Shown here: positions 25,421 through 34,160 of the stretch, piece by piece
Numbering within the stretch: the stretch's first letter is position 1
Layout of the letters: each line of letters opens with the position of its first letter
Assembly (NCBI RefSeq): GCF_020026925.1
Contig: NZ_JAIQDW010000014.1
Span: 62,001-126,000 of the forward strand
Direction: 5' to 3'
DNA from: Flavobacterium hibisci
GTDB lineage: Bacteria > Bacteroidota > Bacteroidia > Flavobacteriales > Flavobacteriaceae
Length of the DNA stretch: 64,000 nt
Program-made: the position numbers and the translations under genes
Notes under the pieces: model-generated
What the model saw: the letters and a program-made list of their open reading frames with translations, nothing else
Databases searched by the model: none
What the model was told of the DNA's origin: nothing

Positions 25421-26674
25421 ATGCCAAAATTTCTCCTAAGCCTAATTTTTATATGCACCACAGCTTTTGTGTGGTCGCAGGACTCGCAACAAGAAAAACT
25501 GGAGCAGCGAAAAGCCCAGATTCAGCAGGAAATTCGTGAGAACGAAAAAATGCTGCAGTCAGTTCGGAAAAAGGAGAAGTCTGCTTTGAATGAATATTTA
25601 ATTCAGGCAAATAAAATAAAACTGAAGGAGAAATTAATTAATACGACTTCTAAGCAGGAAAGACTTTTAGGCAATGATATGTACATTAATCAGCTAAAAG
25701 TAAATAAACTAAAAAGAGAATTGGCTGTATTAAAAGAAGATTATGCCAAGATGATTTTGAAGTCATATAAAAGTCGCTCCGAGCAAAGCCGTGCTATGTT
25801 TATTTTGTCTTCGGAGAGTTTTTTACAGGCCTATAAAAGAGCACAATATTTAAAGCAATATACCAATTTCAGAAAAAATCAAGGTTTAGAAATTCAGTCT
25901 AAAACAGCAGAATTAGTTGAATATAATGCTAAACTGGACAATCAACGACAAACAAAGAAAAAGATTATTGCTGAAAATCAAAAGGAAAAACAGAGTCTGG
26001 AAGTTGAAAAGAAAGAACAGCAAAAGCTGGTAAATTCGATTAAAAAAGACAAAAATAAAATTATTGCTGATACAAAAAGTAAACAACAGGAATCAAAAAG
26101 AATTGACAGACAAATCGATCGTTTGATTCGTGAAGCAATTGCTGAAGCAAACAGAAAAGCTGCCTTAGAAAGAGCAAAGGAAAATCCGGGTTCAACTACA
26201 GCAAAAGCCCCTGTTTCATCATCAAAAATTGCATTGACACCTGAAGGTAAAATTCTGGCTGCTGATTTTAAAGCAAACAGAGGAAAATTGCCATGGCCTG
26301 TAGAAAAAGGATTTATTTCGTTAGGATATGGAGATCAGCCACACCCTCTTTATCCCTCTTTAACGGTTCATAATTCAGGAGTCGAAATTACAACTGAAGC
26401 GGGTGCTACTGCACGTGCCGTATTTGAGGGTGAAGTTTCAAGTATCATGGTATTATCACCAATTAACAGGGCAGTTATGATTCAGCACGGAGATTATTTT
26501 ACAGTTTATCAAAACCTGAGTCAGGTTTTTGTAAATAAAGGTGATAAGGTGAATATTAAACAAAGTATTGGAAAAGTAAGAACCAGTGGCGATACAGGTA
26601 AAACAGTTATCAAGTTTTTGATTCTTCAAAACACATCAAATAACAATCCGGAAGGATGGTTGCAAAACAGATAA
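25421..26674 (+). CDS. EnvC-like murein hydrolase activator (degenerate M23)
   Basis: 417 residues: a signal peptide (to about VWSQD), a long coiled coil (about residues 22-245, rich in Lys, Glu and Gln), and a C-terminal LytM/M23 domain (about 300-417). The zinc ligands of active M23 peptidases are changed: the HxxxD position reads HNSGVE, and the final HxH position reads KFLIL. This is the pattern of EnvC, which activates amidases at the division site without cleaving peptidoglycan itself. A terminator follows the stop. Confidence 0.88.
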   Translation: MPKFLLSLIFICTTAFVWSQDSQQEKLEQRKAQIQQEIRENEKMLQSVRKKEKSALNEYLIQANKIKLKEKLINTTSKQERLLGNDMYINQLKVNKLKRELAVLKEDYAKMILKSYKSRSEQSRAMFILSSESFLQAYKRAQYLKQYTNFRKNQGLEIQSKTAELVEYNAKLDNQRQTKKKIIAENQKEKQSLEVEKKEQQKLVNSIKKDKNKIIADTKSKQQESKRIDRQIDRLIREAIAEANRKAALERAKENPGSTTAKAPVSSSKIALTPEGKILAADFKANRGKLPWPVEKGFISLGYGDQPHPLYPSLTVHNSGVEITTEAGATARAVFEGEVSSIMVLSPINRAVMIQHGDYFTVYQNLSQVFVNKGDKVNIKQSIGKVRTSGDTGKTVIKFLILQNTSNNNPEGWLQNR

Positions 26675-26678
26675 GAAT

Positions 26679-26710
26679 AAAGGGAGCTTTTTTTTTGCTC
26701 CCTTTTTTAT
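26679..26710 (+). terminator. hairpin terminator after the EnvC-like gene
   Basis: Stem AAAGGGAGC (26679-26687) pairs with GCTCCCTTT (26697-26705) around a 9-nt T loop, followed by more T. It begins 5 bp after the stop codon. Confidence 0.85.
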
Positions 26711-26787
26711 GAAATAAAAATCTTCGTTTTTGAATTGAAATTGCTTCTTTCATTATGTTGAAATGATACGATTGAATTTAAAAATAG

Positions 26788-26795
26788 TATTTTTG
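26788..26795 (+). promoter_or_regulatory. -7 promoter box of rbfA, possibly leaderless
   Basis: TATTTTTG ends only 4 bp before the rbfA ATG at 26800. The predicted transcription start coincides with the start codon, so the mRNA may have no leader. No other start codon fits the family N-terminus. Confidence 0.5.
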
Positions 26796-26799
26796 CAGT

Positions 26800-27192
26800 A
26801 TGGAAACAAACAGACAGAAAAAAATAGGCGGTGTCATCCAAAAAGATCTGGTTGATATTTTGCAGGGTGAAGTGAGAAAAAACGGAATTAATAATTTAGT
26901 AATTTCGGTATCCAAAGTAAGTGTTACTACTGATTTATCAGTGGCAACAGTATATTTAAGTATTTTTCCGCAAGAAAAAGCAAAAGAAACTTTAGAAGCA
27001 ATAAAATCGAATACGAATTTAATTAAGCACGATTTATCACAGCGTGTACGTTTGCAATTGCGTCGTGTACCAAATCTGGTATTCTTTATCGATGATTCAT
27101 TAGATTATATCGAAAAAATTGACAATGCTTTAGCAGGCAAAGAGAACCCAATCGAAAACCGTGATCTTTTAGAAAAAAGAAGAAAATCATAA
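26800..27192 (+). CDS. rbfA: ribosome-binding factor A
   Basis: 130 residues of the single KH-like domain, with the typical start RQKKIGGVIQKDLVDILQ, the VTISKVxVTxDLS-type strand (seen as VISVSKVSVTTDLSVATVY) and the C-terminal LRRVPNLVFFIDDSLDYIEKI. It binds the 30S subunit late in maturation and is important at low temperature. The gene begins right at a promoter box. The next gene, an FtsX-like permease, starts 1 bp after the stop with a TTG codon. Confidence 0.95.
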   Translation: METNRQKKIGGVIQKDLVDILQGEVRKNGINNLVISVSKVSVTTDLSVATVYLSIFPQEKAKETLEAIKSNTNLIKHDLSQRVRLQLRRVPNLVFFIDDSLDYIEKIDNALAGKENPIENRDLLEKRRKS

Positions 27193-27193
27193 A

Positions 27194-28393
27194 TTGAATT
27201 TTCCCCTCTACATAGCCAAACGTTATCTTTTTAGCATCAGTAAAAATAACGCTATCAATATCATCAATGCAATTGCCAGTCTCGGAATTATTGTTGGTAC
27301 TATGGCTTTGTTTGTGGTTTTATCCGTTTTTAGCGGATTGAAAGTTTTCAGCCTTTCTTTTACCAATGAAATTGACCCTGATTTAAAATTGACCAGCACG
27401 TACGGTAAATCATTTTTGATTACACCGGAAGATGAAAATCAAATTAAGAAAATAGAAGGAGTTGCTTCATACACCAAAATTATCGAAGAACGTGTTTTGT
27501 TTTTATTTAAAGACAAACAGCAGGTTACTTATCTAAAAGGTGTTGACAGCCTTTATCCTGTAGTAAACGATATCAAAAAAAAGCTTTTTAACGGACAATG
27601 GCTGAAGCCAGACAGCTATCAGGTTGTAGTTGGATATGGGATTTCACAGGATTTTTCTATGGGGATTCTGGACTTCGAAAATCCGTTGCAGGTATTTGCA
27701 CCAAAACCCGGAAAAGGGGCAATCGAAAATCCAGAAGAGGCTTTCAATAAAACAGATGTCCTGCCTGTCGGAATTTATTCTATCAGTGAAGAACTCGATT
27801 CTAAATATATTTTTGCAGATTTAGGCCTAGCTCAGGAATTATTGATGTACAAGCCAAATCAGATTTCCGGCATCGAATTGAAATTGAAACCTAATGCTGA
27901 TGAGAAAGCGATACGCTCTCAACTTCAGACCATTTTCAAAAATAAAATTACAATAAAAAACAGGGCACAGCTAAATGAGTCTTTGTACAAAATGCTTAAT
28001 ACAGAAAATATCGTTGTTTATCTAATTTTTACGCTCGTCATAATTGTAGCACTTTTTAATTTGGTCGGGGCTTTAATTATGATGATTTTAGAAAAGAAAG
28101 GAAACTTAAAAACACTTTTTAATTTAGGTACTGAAATTAATCATCTTCGAAAAATATTTTTATTGCAGGGAACATTATTAAGTGTTTTCGGAGGTATTAT
28201 TGGTCTTATCCTGGGTATGGTTTTAGTATTATTACAGCAGCAATATGAATTGATAATGATAACACCAACTTTGGCTTATCCTGTTGTTTTCTCATTCGAA
28301 AATGTTCTTATTGTAATGGCTACTATTGTTATTCTGGGCTTTGTGGCTTCCTTAATTGCCAGCAGCCGTGTAAGCAAAAAGTTGCTGGATTAA
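27194..28393 (+). CDS. LolC/LolE-like ABC permease (FtsX family)
   Basis: 399 residues, TTG start. Four transmembrane segments: one N-terminal (IINAIASLGIIVGTMALFVVLSVFSG) and three C-terminal (about 275-300, 320-345, 365-390), with a large periplasmic domain between. This is the MacB/FtsX layout of lipoprotein-releasing permeases. LolC/E proteins extract lipoproteins from the inner membrane for transfer to LolA. The ATPase partner (LolD) is not adjacent. A LolA-like gene lies 15 kb away in the pigment cluster, but nothing links the two directly. Confidence 0.82.
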   Translation: MNFPLYIAKRYLFSISKNNAINIINAIASLGIIVGTMALFVVLSVFSGLKVFSLSFTNEIDPDLKLTSTYGKSFLITPEDENQIKKIEGVASYTKIIEERVLFLFKDKQQVTYLKGVDSLYPVVNDIKKKLFNGQWLKPDSYQVVVGYGISQDFSMGILDFENPLQVFAPKPGKGAIENPEEAFNKTDVLPVGIYSISEELDSKYIFADLGLAQELLMYKPNQISGIELKLKPNADEKAIRSQLQTIFKNKITIKNRAQLNESLYKMLNTENIVVYLIFTLVIIVALFNLVGALIMMILEKKGNLKTLFNLGTEINHLRKIFLLQGTLLSVFGGIIGLILGMVLVLLQQQYELIMITPTLAYPVVFSFENVLIVMATIVILGFVASLIASSRVSKKLLD

Positions 28394-28565
28394 TATTTCT
28401 GCATAAAAAATATTACTTATATTTACCGACTCAAAAATCTACAGCATATGATTGTTTCTGCTTAATCCTATTTTATTTTTAGAATAATTAGGATACTTAC
28501 GCTTTTATTTTCAGTTCAGACTACTACATACACCTGGACAATTTTATCATTTATCCTAAAATATC

Positions 28566-29993
28566 ATGACAGAAACAACTATAAAGAAAAATCTATTTTC
28601 TAAAATTTTTATCACATTAAAACAAGCCCTGAAAGGCGACGAATCCTTTGATTACACATCCGGAAGTATCAAGAAAGCAGTAATTCTACTGGCTATACCA
28701 ATGGTTTTGGAAATGATGATGGAATCGGTTTTCGCTTTAGTCGATTTATATTTTGTTGGCCATTTGGAACACAGCAGTTTTGCGATTCAGACTGTTGGTT
28801 TAACCGAATCGGTATTGACGGTTATTTATTCGCTTGCCATCGGAATGAGTATGGCGGCGACAGCGGTTGTGGCCAGACGTATCGGGGAAAAAGATCCAGT
28901 TGCTGCTGCAAAAGCCGGAATGCAGGCTATTATTATTGCTTTTGCAGTTAACAGCGTATTGAGCATTTTCGGAATTATGTATGCGAAAGATATTCTTATA
29001 CTTATGGGATCATCCGTAGAATCTGCAGAACATGGTTTCAGGTTTACCCAAATCATGATTGGTTCCAGTTTATGTATTATGCTTTTGTTCCTGATAAACG
29101 GAATTTTTCGCGGTGCCGGAAATGCAGCAATTGCCATGAAAAGTCTTTGGATTGCCAACATCTGCAATATTATTTTGTGTCCGATTCTAATTAACGGATT
29201 CGGACCAGTTCCTGCATTTGGATTGGTTGGAGCAGCATTGGCCACAACTTGTGGAAGAAGTATTGGGGTTTTATATCAAGTCTATCACTTATTTTCAGGA
29301 AACGGAATTTTAAAAATCAAAATATCATACTTCGCACCGGATTTTACACAAATAAAAGCTTTGGTAAAAATTGCAGCTCCCGGAATTTTACAATTTGTAA
29401 TCGCATCCTGCAGTTGGATTTTCTTAGCCCAGTTAGTAGCTACAACAGGAGGTGATCATGGTTCGGCAGGTTATCAGACGGCGCTTAGAATTATGATGTT
29501 TTTTATCCTTCCTGCCTGGGGATTGAGTAATGCGGCCGCAACTTTAGTCGGACAGAATTTAGGAGCCAAACAAATCGAACGTGCCGAGAAATCAGTTTTT
29601 ACAACTGCCCGATACAATGTAATTTTCATGGCTTCGATTATGATTATTACGCTAGTTTTTGGAGACTATATTATCTATTTTTTTACGAATGATGAAATCG
29701 TCAAAACGATTGCTGCTGAAGCATTGCGCACGATGAGCATCGGATTTATTTTCTACGGAATTGGAATGGTTTTGATTAATACCTTCAACGGGGCAGGTGA
29801 TACCTGGACGCCAACCGGAATTAATTTTTTCGGTTTTTGGCTGTTCCAGATTCCATTAGCTTATGTGTTAGCGAAACATTTTAATATGGGACCAACCGGG
29901 GTTTTCATCGCTATTCCGGTTGCTGAAACTGCGATTACTTTAGCCGGAATCTTTTTCTATAAAAGAGGAAAGTGGAAACGGGTTCAGGTATAA
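28566..29993 (+). CDS. MATE family efflux transporter
   Basis: 475 residues with about 12 membrane segments in two related halves. The MATE family pattern is seen in MVLEMMMESVFALVDLYFVG near the N-terminus and its counterpart AAPGILQFVIASCSWIFLAQLV in the second half. These are cation-driven exporters of drugs and cationic compounds. The gene is preceded by about 170 bp without a clear promoter box and followed by a bidirectional terminator. The substrate is unknown. Confidence 0.92.
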   Translation: MTETTIKKNLFSKIFITLKQALKGDESFDYTSGSIKKAVILLAIPMVLEMMMESVFALVDLYFVGHLEHSSFAIQTVGLTESVLTVIYSLAIGMSMAATAVVARRIGEKDPVAAAKAGMQAIIIAFAVNSVLSIFGIMYAKDILILMGSSVESAEHGFRFTQIMIGSSLCIMLLFLINGIFRGAGNAAIAMKSLWIANICNIILCPILINGFGPVPAFGLVGAALATTCGRSIGVLYQVYHLFSGNGILKIKISYFAPDFTQIKALVKIAAPGILQFVIASCSWIFLAQLVATTGGDHGSAGYQTALRIMMFFILPAWGLSNAAATLVGQNLGAKQIERAEKSVFTTARYNVIFMASIMIITLVFGDYIIYFFTNDEIVKTIAAEALRTMSIGFIFYGIGMVLINTFNGAGDTWTPTGINFFGFWLFQIPLAYVLAKHFNMGPTGVFIAIPVAETAITLAGIFFYKRGKWKRVQV

Positions 29994-30001
29994 TAAAAAT
30001 G

Positions 30002-30027
30002 AAAGACCTTCAGTTACGAAGGTCTTT
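30002..30027. terminator. bidirectional terminator between MATE and dusB genes
   Basis: A 9-bp stem AAAGACCTT (30002-30010) with AAGGTCTTT (30019-30027), loop of 8 nt, followed by T on the plus strand and preceded by A-rich sequence for the minus strand. It separates convergent genes. Confidence 0.8.
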
Positions 30028-30036
30028 TTTTATGTT

Positions 30037-31029
30037 TTAAACAAACTCATACCCAGCATAAACCTGTTCAATTTCTTTCATAATGGCGAATAAATCTTCA
30101 GGTTCGTCAGTCGTAACTAATTTTTGTTTGAATTCTTTAAACGAATGAATTCCTTTAAAATAATTGGTATAATGACGGCGCATTTCTACAATTCCCAAAC
30201 GCTCGCCTTTCCAGTCCATTGACCATTGCAAATGATTTCTGGCAGCTTCAACACGATCAATAACAGTTGGGGCAGGCAGGTGTTCTCCGGTTTTAAAGAA
30301 ATGTTTGATTTCATTAAAAATCCACGGATACCCAATTGCAGCACGGCCAATCATGATTCCGTCTATACCATATTCGTTTTTATATTTTAAAGCTTTTTCC
30401 GGACTGTCGATATCACCATTTCCGAAAATAGGCATGGTAATTCTTGGGTTGTTTTTTACACGTGCAATATGCGACCAGTCAGAATGGCCTTTGTACATTT
30501 GAGCACGGGTCCTGGCATGAATGGTCAAAGCCTGAACACCAATATCCTGAAGTCTTTCTGCAACTTCATCAATATTTATGGAGCTGTCATCCCAGCCTAA
30601 ACGTGTTTTTACTGTGACTGGCAAATCAGTACCTTTGATAACAGCTTTGGTCAGACGAACCATTAAATCAACATCTTTTAAAACTCCTGCACCTGCACCT
30701 CTGCAGACTACTTTTTTTACCGGACATCCAAAATTGATATCCACTAAATCTGGTTTTACCGTTGAAACAATTTTAGACGACATTTCCATTGCTTCTTCAT
30801 CACCACCAAAAATCTGAATTCCAACAGGACGTTCATAATCAAAAATATCAAGCTTCATGCGGCTTTTTATAGCATCACGAATCAATCCTTCTGATGAAAT
30901 AAATTCAGAATACATCATGTCGGCGCCATGTGTTTTGCATAATCTGCGAAACGGCGGATCACTAACATCTTCCATCGGAGCAAGTAATAAAGGAAATTCG
31001 GGTAATTCTATGTTGCCAATCTTGACCAT
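30037..31029 (-). CDS. dusB: tRNA-dihydrouridine synthase (DusB type)
   Basis: 330 residues from the ATG at 31029 (MVKIGNIELPEFPLLLAPME), preferred over 31047 because a -7 box at 31045-31052 places transcription start between the two. It is a TIM-barrel flavoenzyme with the signature MEDVSDPPFRRLC, the catalytic Cys in FGCPVKKVV, and FMN-binding GNGDI and GRAAIGYPWIF segments. It reduces specific uridines in the tRNA D-loop. It stands alone downstream of the pigment cluster, separated from it by a palindrome and its own promoter. Confidence 0.93.
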   Translation of the reverse strand: MVKIGNIELPEFPLLLAPMEDVSDPPFRRLCKTHGADMMYSEFISSEGLIRDAIKSRMKLDIFDYERPVGIQIFGGDEEAMEMSSKIVSTVKPDLVDINFGCPVKKVVCRGAGAGVLKDVDLMVRLTKAVIKGTDLPVTVKTRLGWDDSSINIDEVAERLQDIGVQALTIHARTRAQMYKGHSDWSHIARVKNNPRITMPIFGNGDIDSPEKALKYKNEYGIDGIMIGRAAIGYPWIFNEIKHFFKTGEHLPAPTVIDRVEAARNHLQWSMDWKGERLGIVEMRRHYTNYFKGIHSFKEFKQKLVTTDEPEDLFAIMKEIEQVYAGYEFV

Positions 31030-31044
31030 CTTCAATATTTTTTG

Positions 31045-31052
31045 CAAAATTA
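31045..31052 (-). promoter_or_regulatory. -7 promoter box of dusB
   Basis: On the minus strand the sequence is TAATTTTG, an exact TAnnTTTG match. Predicted start near 31038 gives a leader of about 9 nt before the ATG at 31029. Confidence 0.5.
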
Positions 31053-31112
31053 CAACATTTAGTTCAATTCACGGCAAAACATTAGTAGTGAGGTTCAAAG
31101 TACTGAAATTAA

Positions 31113-31184
31113 ACCATATAAGTTATGTAAGTTCATATAAAAACTTTGCGCAAAGTTTAAATGAACTTACATAACTTATATGGT
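31113..31184. repeat. 72-bp nested palindrome downstream of the pigment cluster
   Basis: Perfect 24-bp arms (31113-31136 against 31161-31184, containing ATAAGTTATGTAAGTTCAT) enclose an 18-bp palindrome AAACTTTGCGCAAAGTTT (31141-31158). It lies between the last gene of the cluster and the dusB promoter, so it may end transcription of the cluster. The form is that of a Flavobacterium repetitive extragenic palindrome. Confidence 0.85.
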
Positions 31185-31194
31185 GAAAAAAAAT

Positions 31195-32490
31195 CTATAT
31201 GGTATTTCGGTAATCAAAAAACCGAATAGGTTTTCGGCTCATCGGATTAAAAACCAAAGGATTTAGAACTTCTTTTGAGGCAAATTCTATCTTTGGCGTT
31301 ACTCTTAATTTGGCTCTGAAGTGGTCTTTTATTTCCTGAAGAAATTCAGGAGTTTGTTTTTTAACTGCAATTTTTATCAGGATTTCATCCGTCCCTAAAT
31401 CATTGGTTGAAATTTCGATCAGATGATTTTCAATATTGTCAAAACTGCTCAAAACATCATTCATCGCTGGAGGATAAAGCGTCGTTCCTTTGTATTTGAT
31501 CATTTGTTTTTTACGACCAACAACGGGTCCGACACGTAAGGTGTTTCTGCCGCAAGCGCACGGTTCGTTATGTAGCTGCACAATGTCTCCGGTTTTAAAA
31601 CGCAGTAAAGGCATGGCTTCAATTCCTAAAGTCGTAAACGTCAGTTCGCCGGTTTCACCGTTTTTAACAGGTATATTATTTTCGTCCAGCACTTCAACAA
31701 TAATTAATTCCGGATGATGATGCCCGCCTTTTCCGTGTTCACATTCGGTAAAAGCAGTGCTCATTTCGGTAGAAGCATAAGTCGAAAACAACTTAATATT
31801 CCATTTATCCGTAATTTTTTTCGATAAAATATTCATTGAAAAATCCTGTTCTCTTAAGGATTCTCCAATACAGATAGCGCCTTTTATACTCGAATTATGA
31901 TAATCGATTCCGTGGATTTCGGCATATTCGATTAATTTTAAAAGGAAAGAAGGAACGGTAATCAAATAACTCGGATTGTATTTTAAAATCGAATCCCACT
32001 GCATTTCCGGAATTCCCGCACCAACACGAATAACGCCAACTTTCAGTTTTCGAAGACCCAGAAAATAAGCCAGACCGGCCATAAATTTTCGGTCAATTGT
32101 TGTCATTAACTGAACGACATCGCCTTCAGCAATTCCGGCGCAGGCAAATGAAATGGCTTCATTATAAGCCAGTCGGTCTAAATCAGAATCGGTTAAACCA
32201 AAAGTTACCGGATCGCCCAAAGTCCCGGACGTTGAAGCGTAATCAATAATTTTATGCTGCGGGACACACAAAAAATCATCGTTATATTGTTGTAAATCTT
32301 CTTTGGTAGTAACGGGTAAAAATTGTAAATCTTCCAGCGTTTTCACTTTCGAAATATCAATGTTTTGTCCCGCGAAAAGTCTTTTGTAAAATGGAGAATT
32401 CTCGCTGATATACCCTAAAAGTTCAGCTAATTTTTGTTCCTGAAAAATTTTAATTTCCTCTAAAGAATTTTTTTCTATTGCCGGAATCAT
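31195..32490 (-). CDS. AMP-dependent acyl/aryl ligase (phenylacetate-CoA ligase-like)
   Basis: 431 residues with the PaaK-type fold: nucleotide-binding loop STSGTLGDP (near residue 85), the STEMSTAF segment, and the hinge region MPLLRFKTGDIV, then a small C-terminal domain. It would adenylate a carboxylate and pass it to CoA or an ACP. It is the last gene of the flexirubin set and overlaps the preceding C45 gene by 4 bp (ATGA). A likely role is activation of 4-coumarate made by the ammonia-lyase at the other end of the cluster. Substrate specificity is inferred from context only. Confidence 0.82.
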   Translation of the reverse strand: MIPAIEKNSLEEIKIFQEQKLAELLGYISENSPFYKRLFAGQNIDISKVKTLEDLQFLPVTTKEDLQQYNDDFLCVPQHKIIDYASTSGTLGDPVTFGLTDSDLDRLAYNEAISFACAGIAEGDVVQLMTTIDRKFMAGLAYFLGLRKLKVGVIRVGAGIPEMQWDSILKYNPSYLITVPSFLLKLIEYAEIHGIDYHNSSIKGAICIGESLREQDFSMNILSKKITDKWNIKLFSTYASTEMSTAFTECEHGKGGHHHPELIIVEVLDENNIPVKNGETGELTFTTLGIEAMPLLRFKTGDIVQLHNEPCACGRNTLRVGPVVGRKKQMIKYKGTTLYPPAMNDVLSSFDNIENHLIEISTNDLGTDEILIKIAVKKQTPEFLQEIKDHFRAKLRVTPKIEFASKEVLNPLVFNPMSRKPIRFFDYRNTI

Positions 32491-34154
32491 TGTAATTTTC
32501 TTTTGAGTTTTTTTAAATATTTTTCAATTTCTGCTTTTTCAGGAGCAGTGGTAATTTCTTTGGTCAGTGCTTTTTCAAAATTTAACTGAGCTTGCTGAAA
32601 TTCCTTTTTTTGGTAAAAGTACAATCCTGTTTTATAATACACAACCCAATAATCCGGGTTTAAGGATTGATAATTTTGAATGAACTCATCAGAAATCGTT
32701 TCCTCGTTTTTCAGATATAAATCCATTTGATGATCTTCTATTTTAAATTTTTTATAGTTTTGAAAAGCTTCTGTTTTTATAAAAGGATCTTTGGCAATAT
32801 TTAGATTTTCCTGTTCGAATGAAATTTGGGCATTCGATTTTTTGCCATTAAAAACAGAATCCAGATTGTAACAGACAAACTCGCCCAATTGATACGGATT
32901 TGCCGAAACCCAGACCAGTTTTTCTTTTGGCTTAAATATAATTCCGTGATGTGCCATTAACTGATTCAAAGCTTTTTCGTTGCCGTAACCCAAAGGAAGA
33001 TTATTTAAACCATTTTTATCTCTGAGAATTTCAGAAGCAATCTGCGGATTGATTTTTTTATTTTCTGATAAAAGTTCCTGCATTCTTTCGAATCGGTATT
33101 CAGAATGACTGTTTACAATTTGTTCCTGATTTCGCTTATCATCCTTAAATGCTTCTCCCTGAAAATGATTCGAACAGATTAACTGACTGGTATTCGGCAT
33201 ATCATAAACATCCATTTTTTTAGGAGAAACCTCAATCAAAACGGCTTTATTATCCTGAGCACTTCCCACCATGATGGATTCAGAAACGAATACTTTTCTT
33301 TTTTTTGCAATCGCAATGGCTTCGTCAATATTTTGAGCGTGCTGTAAAATTTCACGTGTCAGAATCGAAATCGGTGTTTTGGCAACCAGTGGAATTTTAG
33401 ATTTAGAAGCATTAATAGTGACAGTCAGGCCTTGCTGGTTCATTCCGGAAAGGGTTCCAATCATTCCGGGCCATGTAACCATCATAAAATTATGGCCCTC
33501 CTTCGGTTTTACAAAAGCAATGATTTTATTTTCTGCGAAAGCATCATTCACATAAAAATCAAAATTGCGTCCCAGAATCAAATTTCCGTCTTCCGATTTT
33601 TCATTCCATGCAGCAAAAGAGGAACAGCCAACCAGCGCCAGATCCTGCAAAGCATGCCCAATATCATGCGCCGCATGCAGGTACAAACCACGCTGATATT
33701 GCGGTGCGATATTGTCAAATTCATGCGAAGTATATTGTGAAACCCCGTAAATCTCAGTTTGATATTCTTCAGGAACATTCAGATATAATTTTCGGTTGAA
33801 CCAGCTCAAAAAATGGCGCAGTATTTTCTGTTGAAATTTGGAAGGGACAATATCAGTTATTTTCGAGAAAAAAATGCGTTGTTGTTTTTGCAAAAGCGAA
33901 TCTGACAATGCTCCGGTTGTAAGTCCAATTTCCAACGGATCGCCTTCGACATATAATTCCCAAAGTCCTTGTTTGTTTTTTGAAAATGAATTATTTCCTG
34001 AAATAAAAGAGCTGTCAGAAAGTTTCGTTACAACGGGTTTTGTAGCATTATAATTTGAAAGATCGGGCAAATGTTTTTTTGATTTTGCTGTGCCACAGGA
34101 AACCAGAATTCCTAAAAAACCAATGAGTAAAAGATATGAAATACGGTTTTTCAT
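32487..34154 (-). CDS. C45-type acyltransferase/peptidase lipoprotein
   Basis: 555 residues with a lipobox (Cys20, ILVSCG). The central domain resembles acyl-CoA:6-aminopenicillanic acid acyltransferase and acid-ceramidase-like N-terminal nucleophile proteins: Cys177 in VGCSSFAAW followed by LILGRNFDF. The C-terminal ~80 residues look like one or two TPR helices. In the classical family the Cys becomes N-terminal after self-cleavage; here it lies after a ~155-residue mature region. The context suggests an acyl transfer or ester-forming role on the pigment outside the cytoplasm, possibly joining the polyene acid to the dialkylresorcinol, but this is a guess. Start overlaps the following gene's end in a tight operon. 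Confidence 0.72.
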   Translation of the reverse strand: MKNRISYLLLIGFLGILVSCGTAKSKKHLPDLSNYNATKPVVTKLSDSSFISGNNSFSKNKQGLWELYVEGDPLEIGLTTGALSDSLLQKQQRIFFSKITDIVPSKFQQKILRHFLSWFNRKLYLNVPEEYQTEIYGVSQYTSHEFDNIAPQYQRGLYLHAAHDIGHALQDLALVGCSSFAAWNEKSEDGNLILGRNFDFYVNDAFAENKIIAFVKPKEGHNFMMVTWPGMIGTLSGMNQQGLTVTINASKSKIPLVAKTPISILTREILQHAQNIDEAIAIAKKRKVFVSESIMVGSAQDNKAVLIEVSPKKMDVYDMPNTSQLICSNHFQGEAFKDDKRNQEQIVNSHSEYRFERMQELLSENKKINPQIASEILRDKNGLNNLPLGYGNEKALNQLMAHHGIIFKPKEKLVWVSANPYQLGEFVCYNLDSVFNGKKSNAQISFEQENLNIAKDPFIKTEAFQNYKKFKIEDHQMDLYLKNEETISDEFIQNYQSLNPDYWVVYYKTGLYFYQKKEFQQAQLNFEKALTKEITTAPEKAEIEKYLKKLKRKLQ

Positions 34155-34160
34155 GACAAT

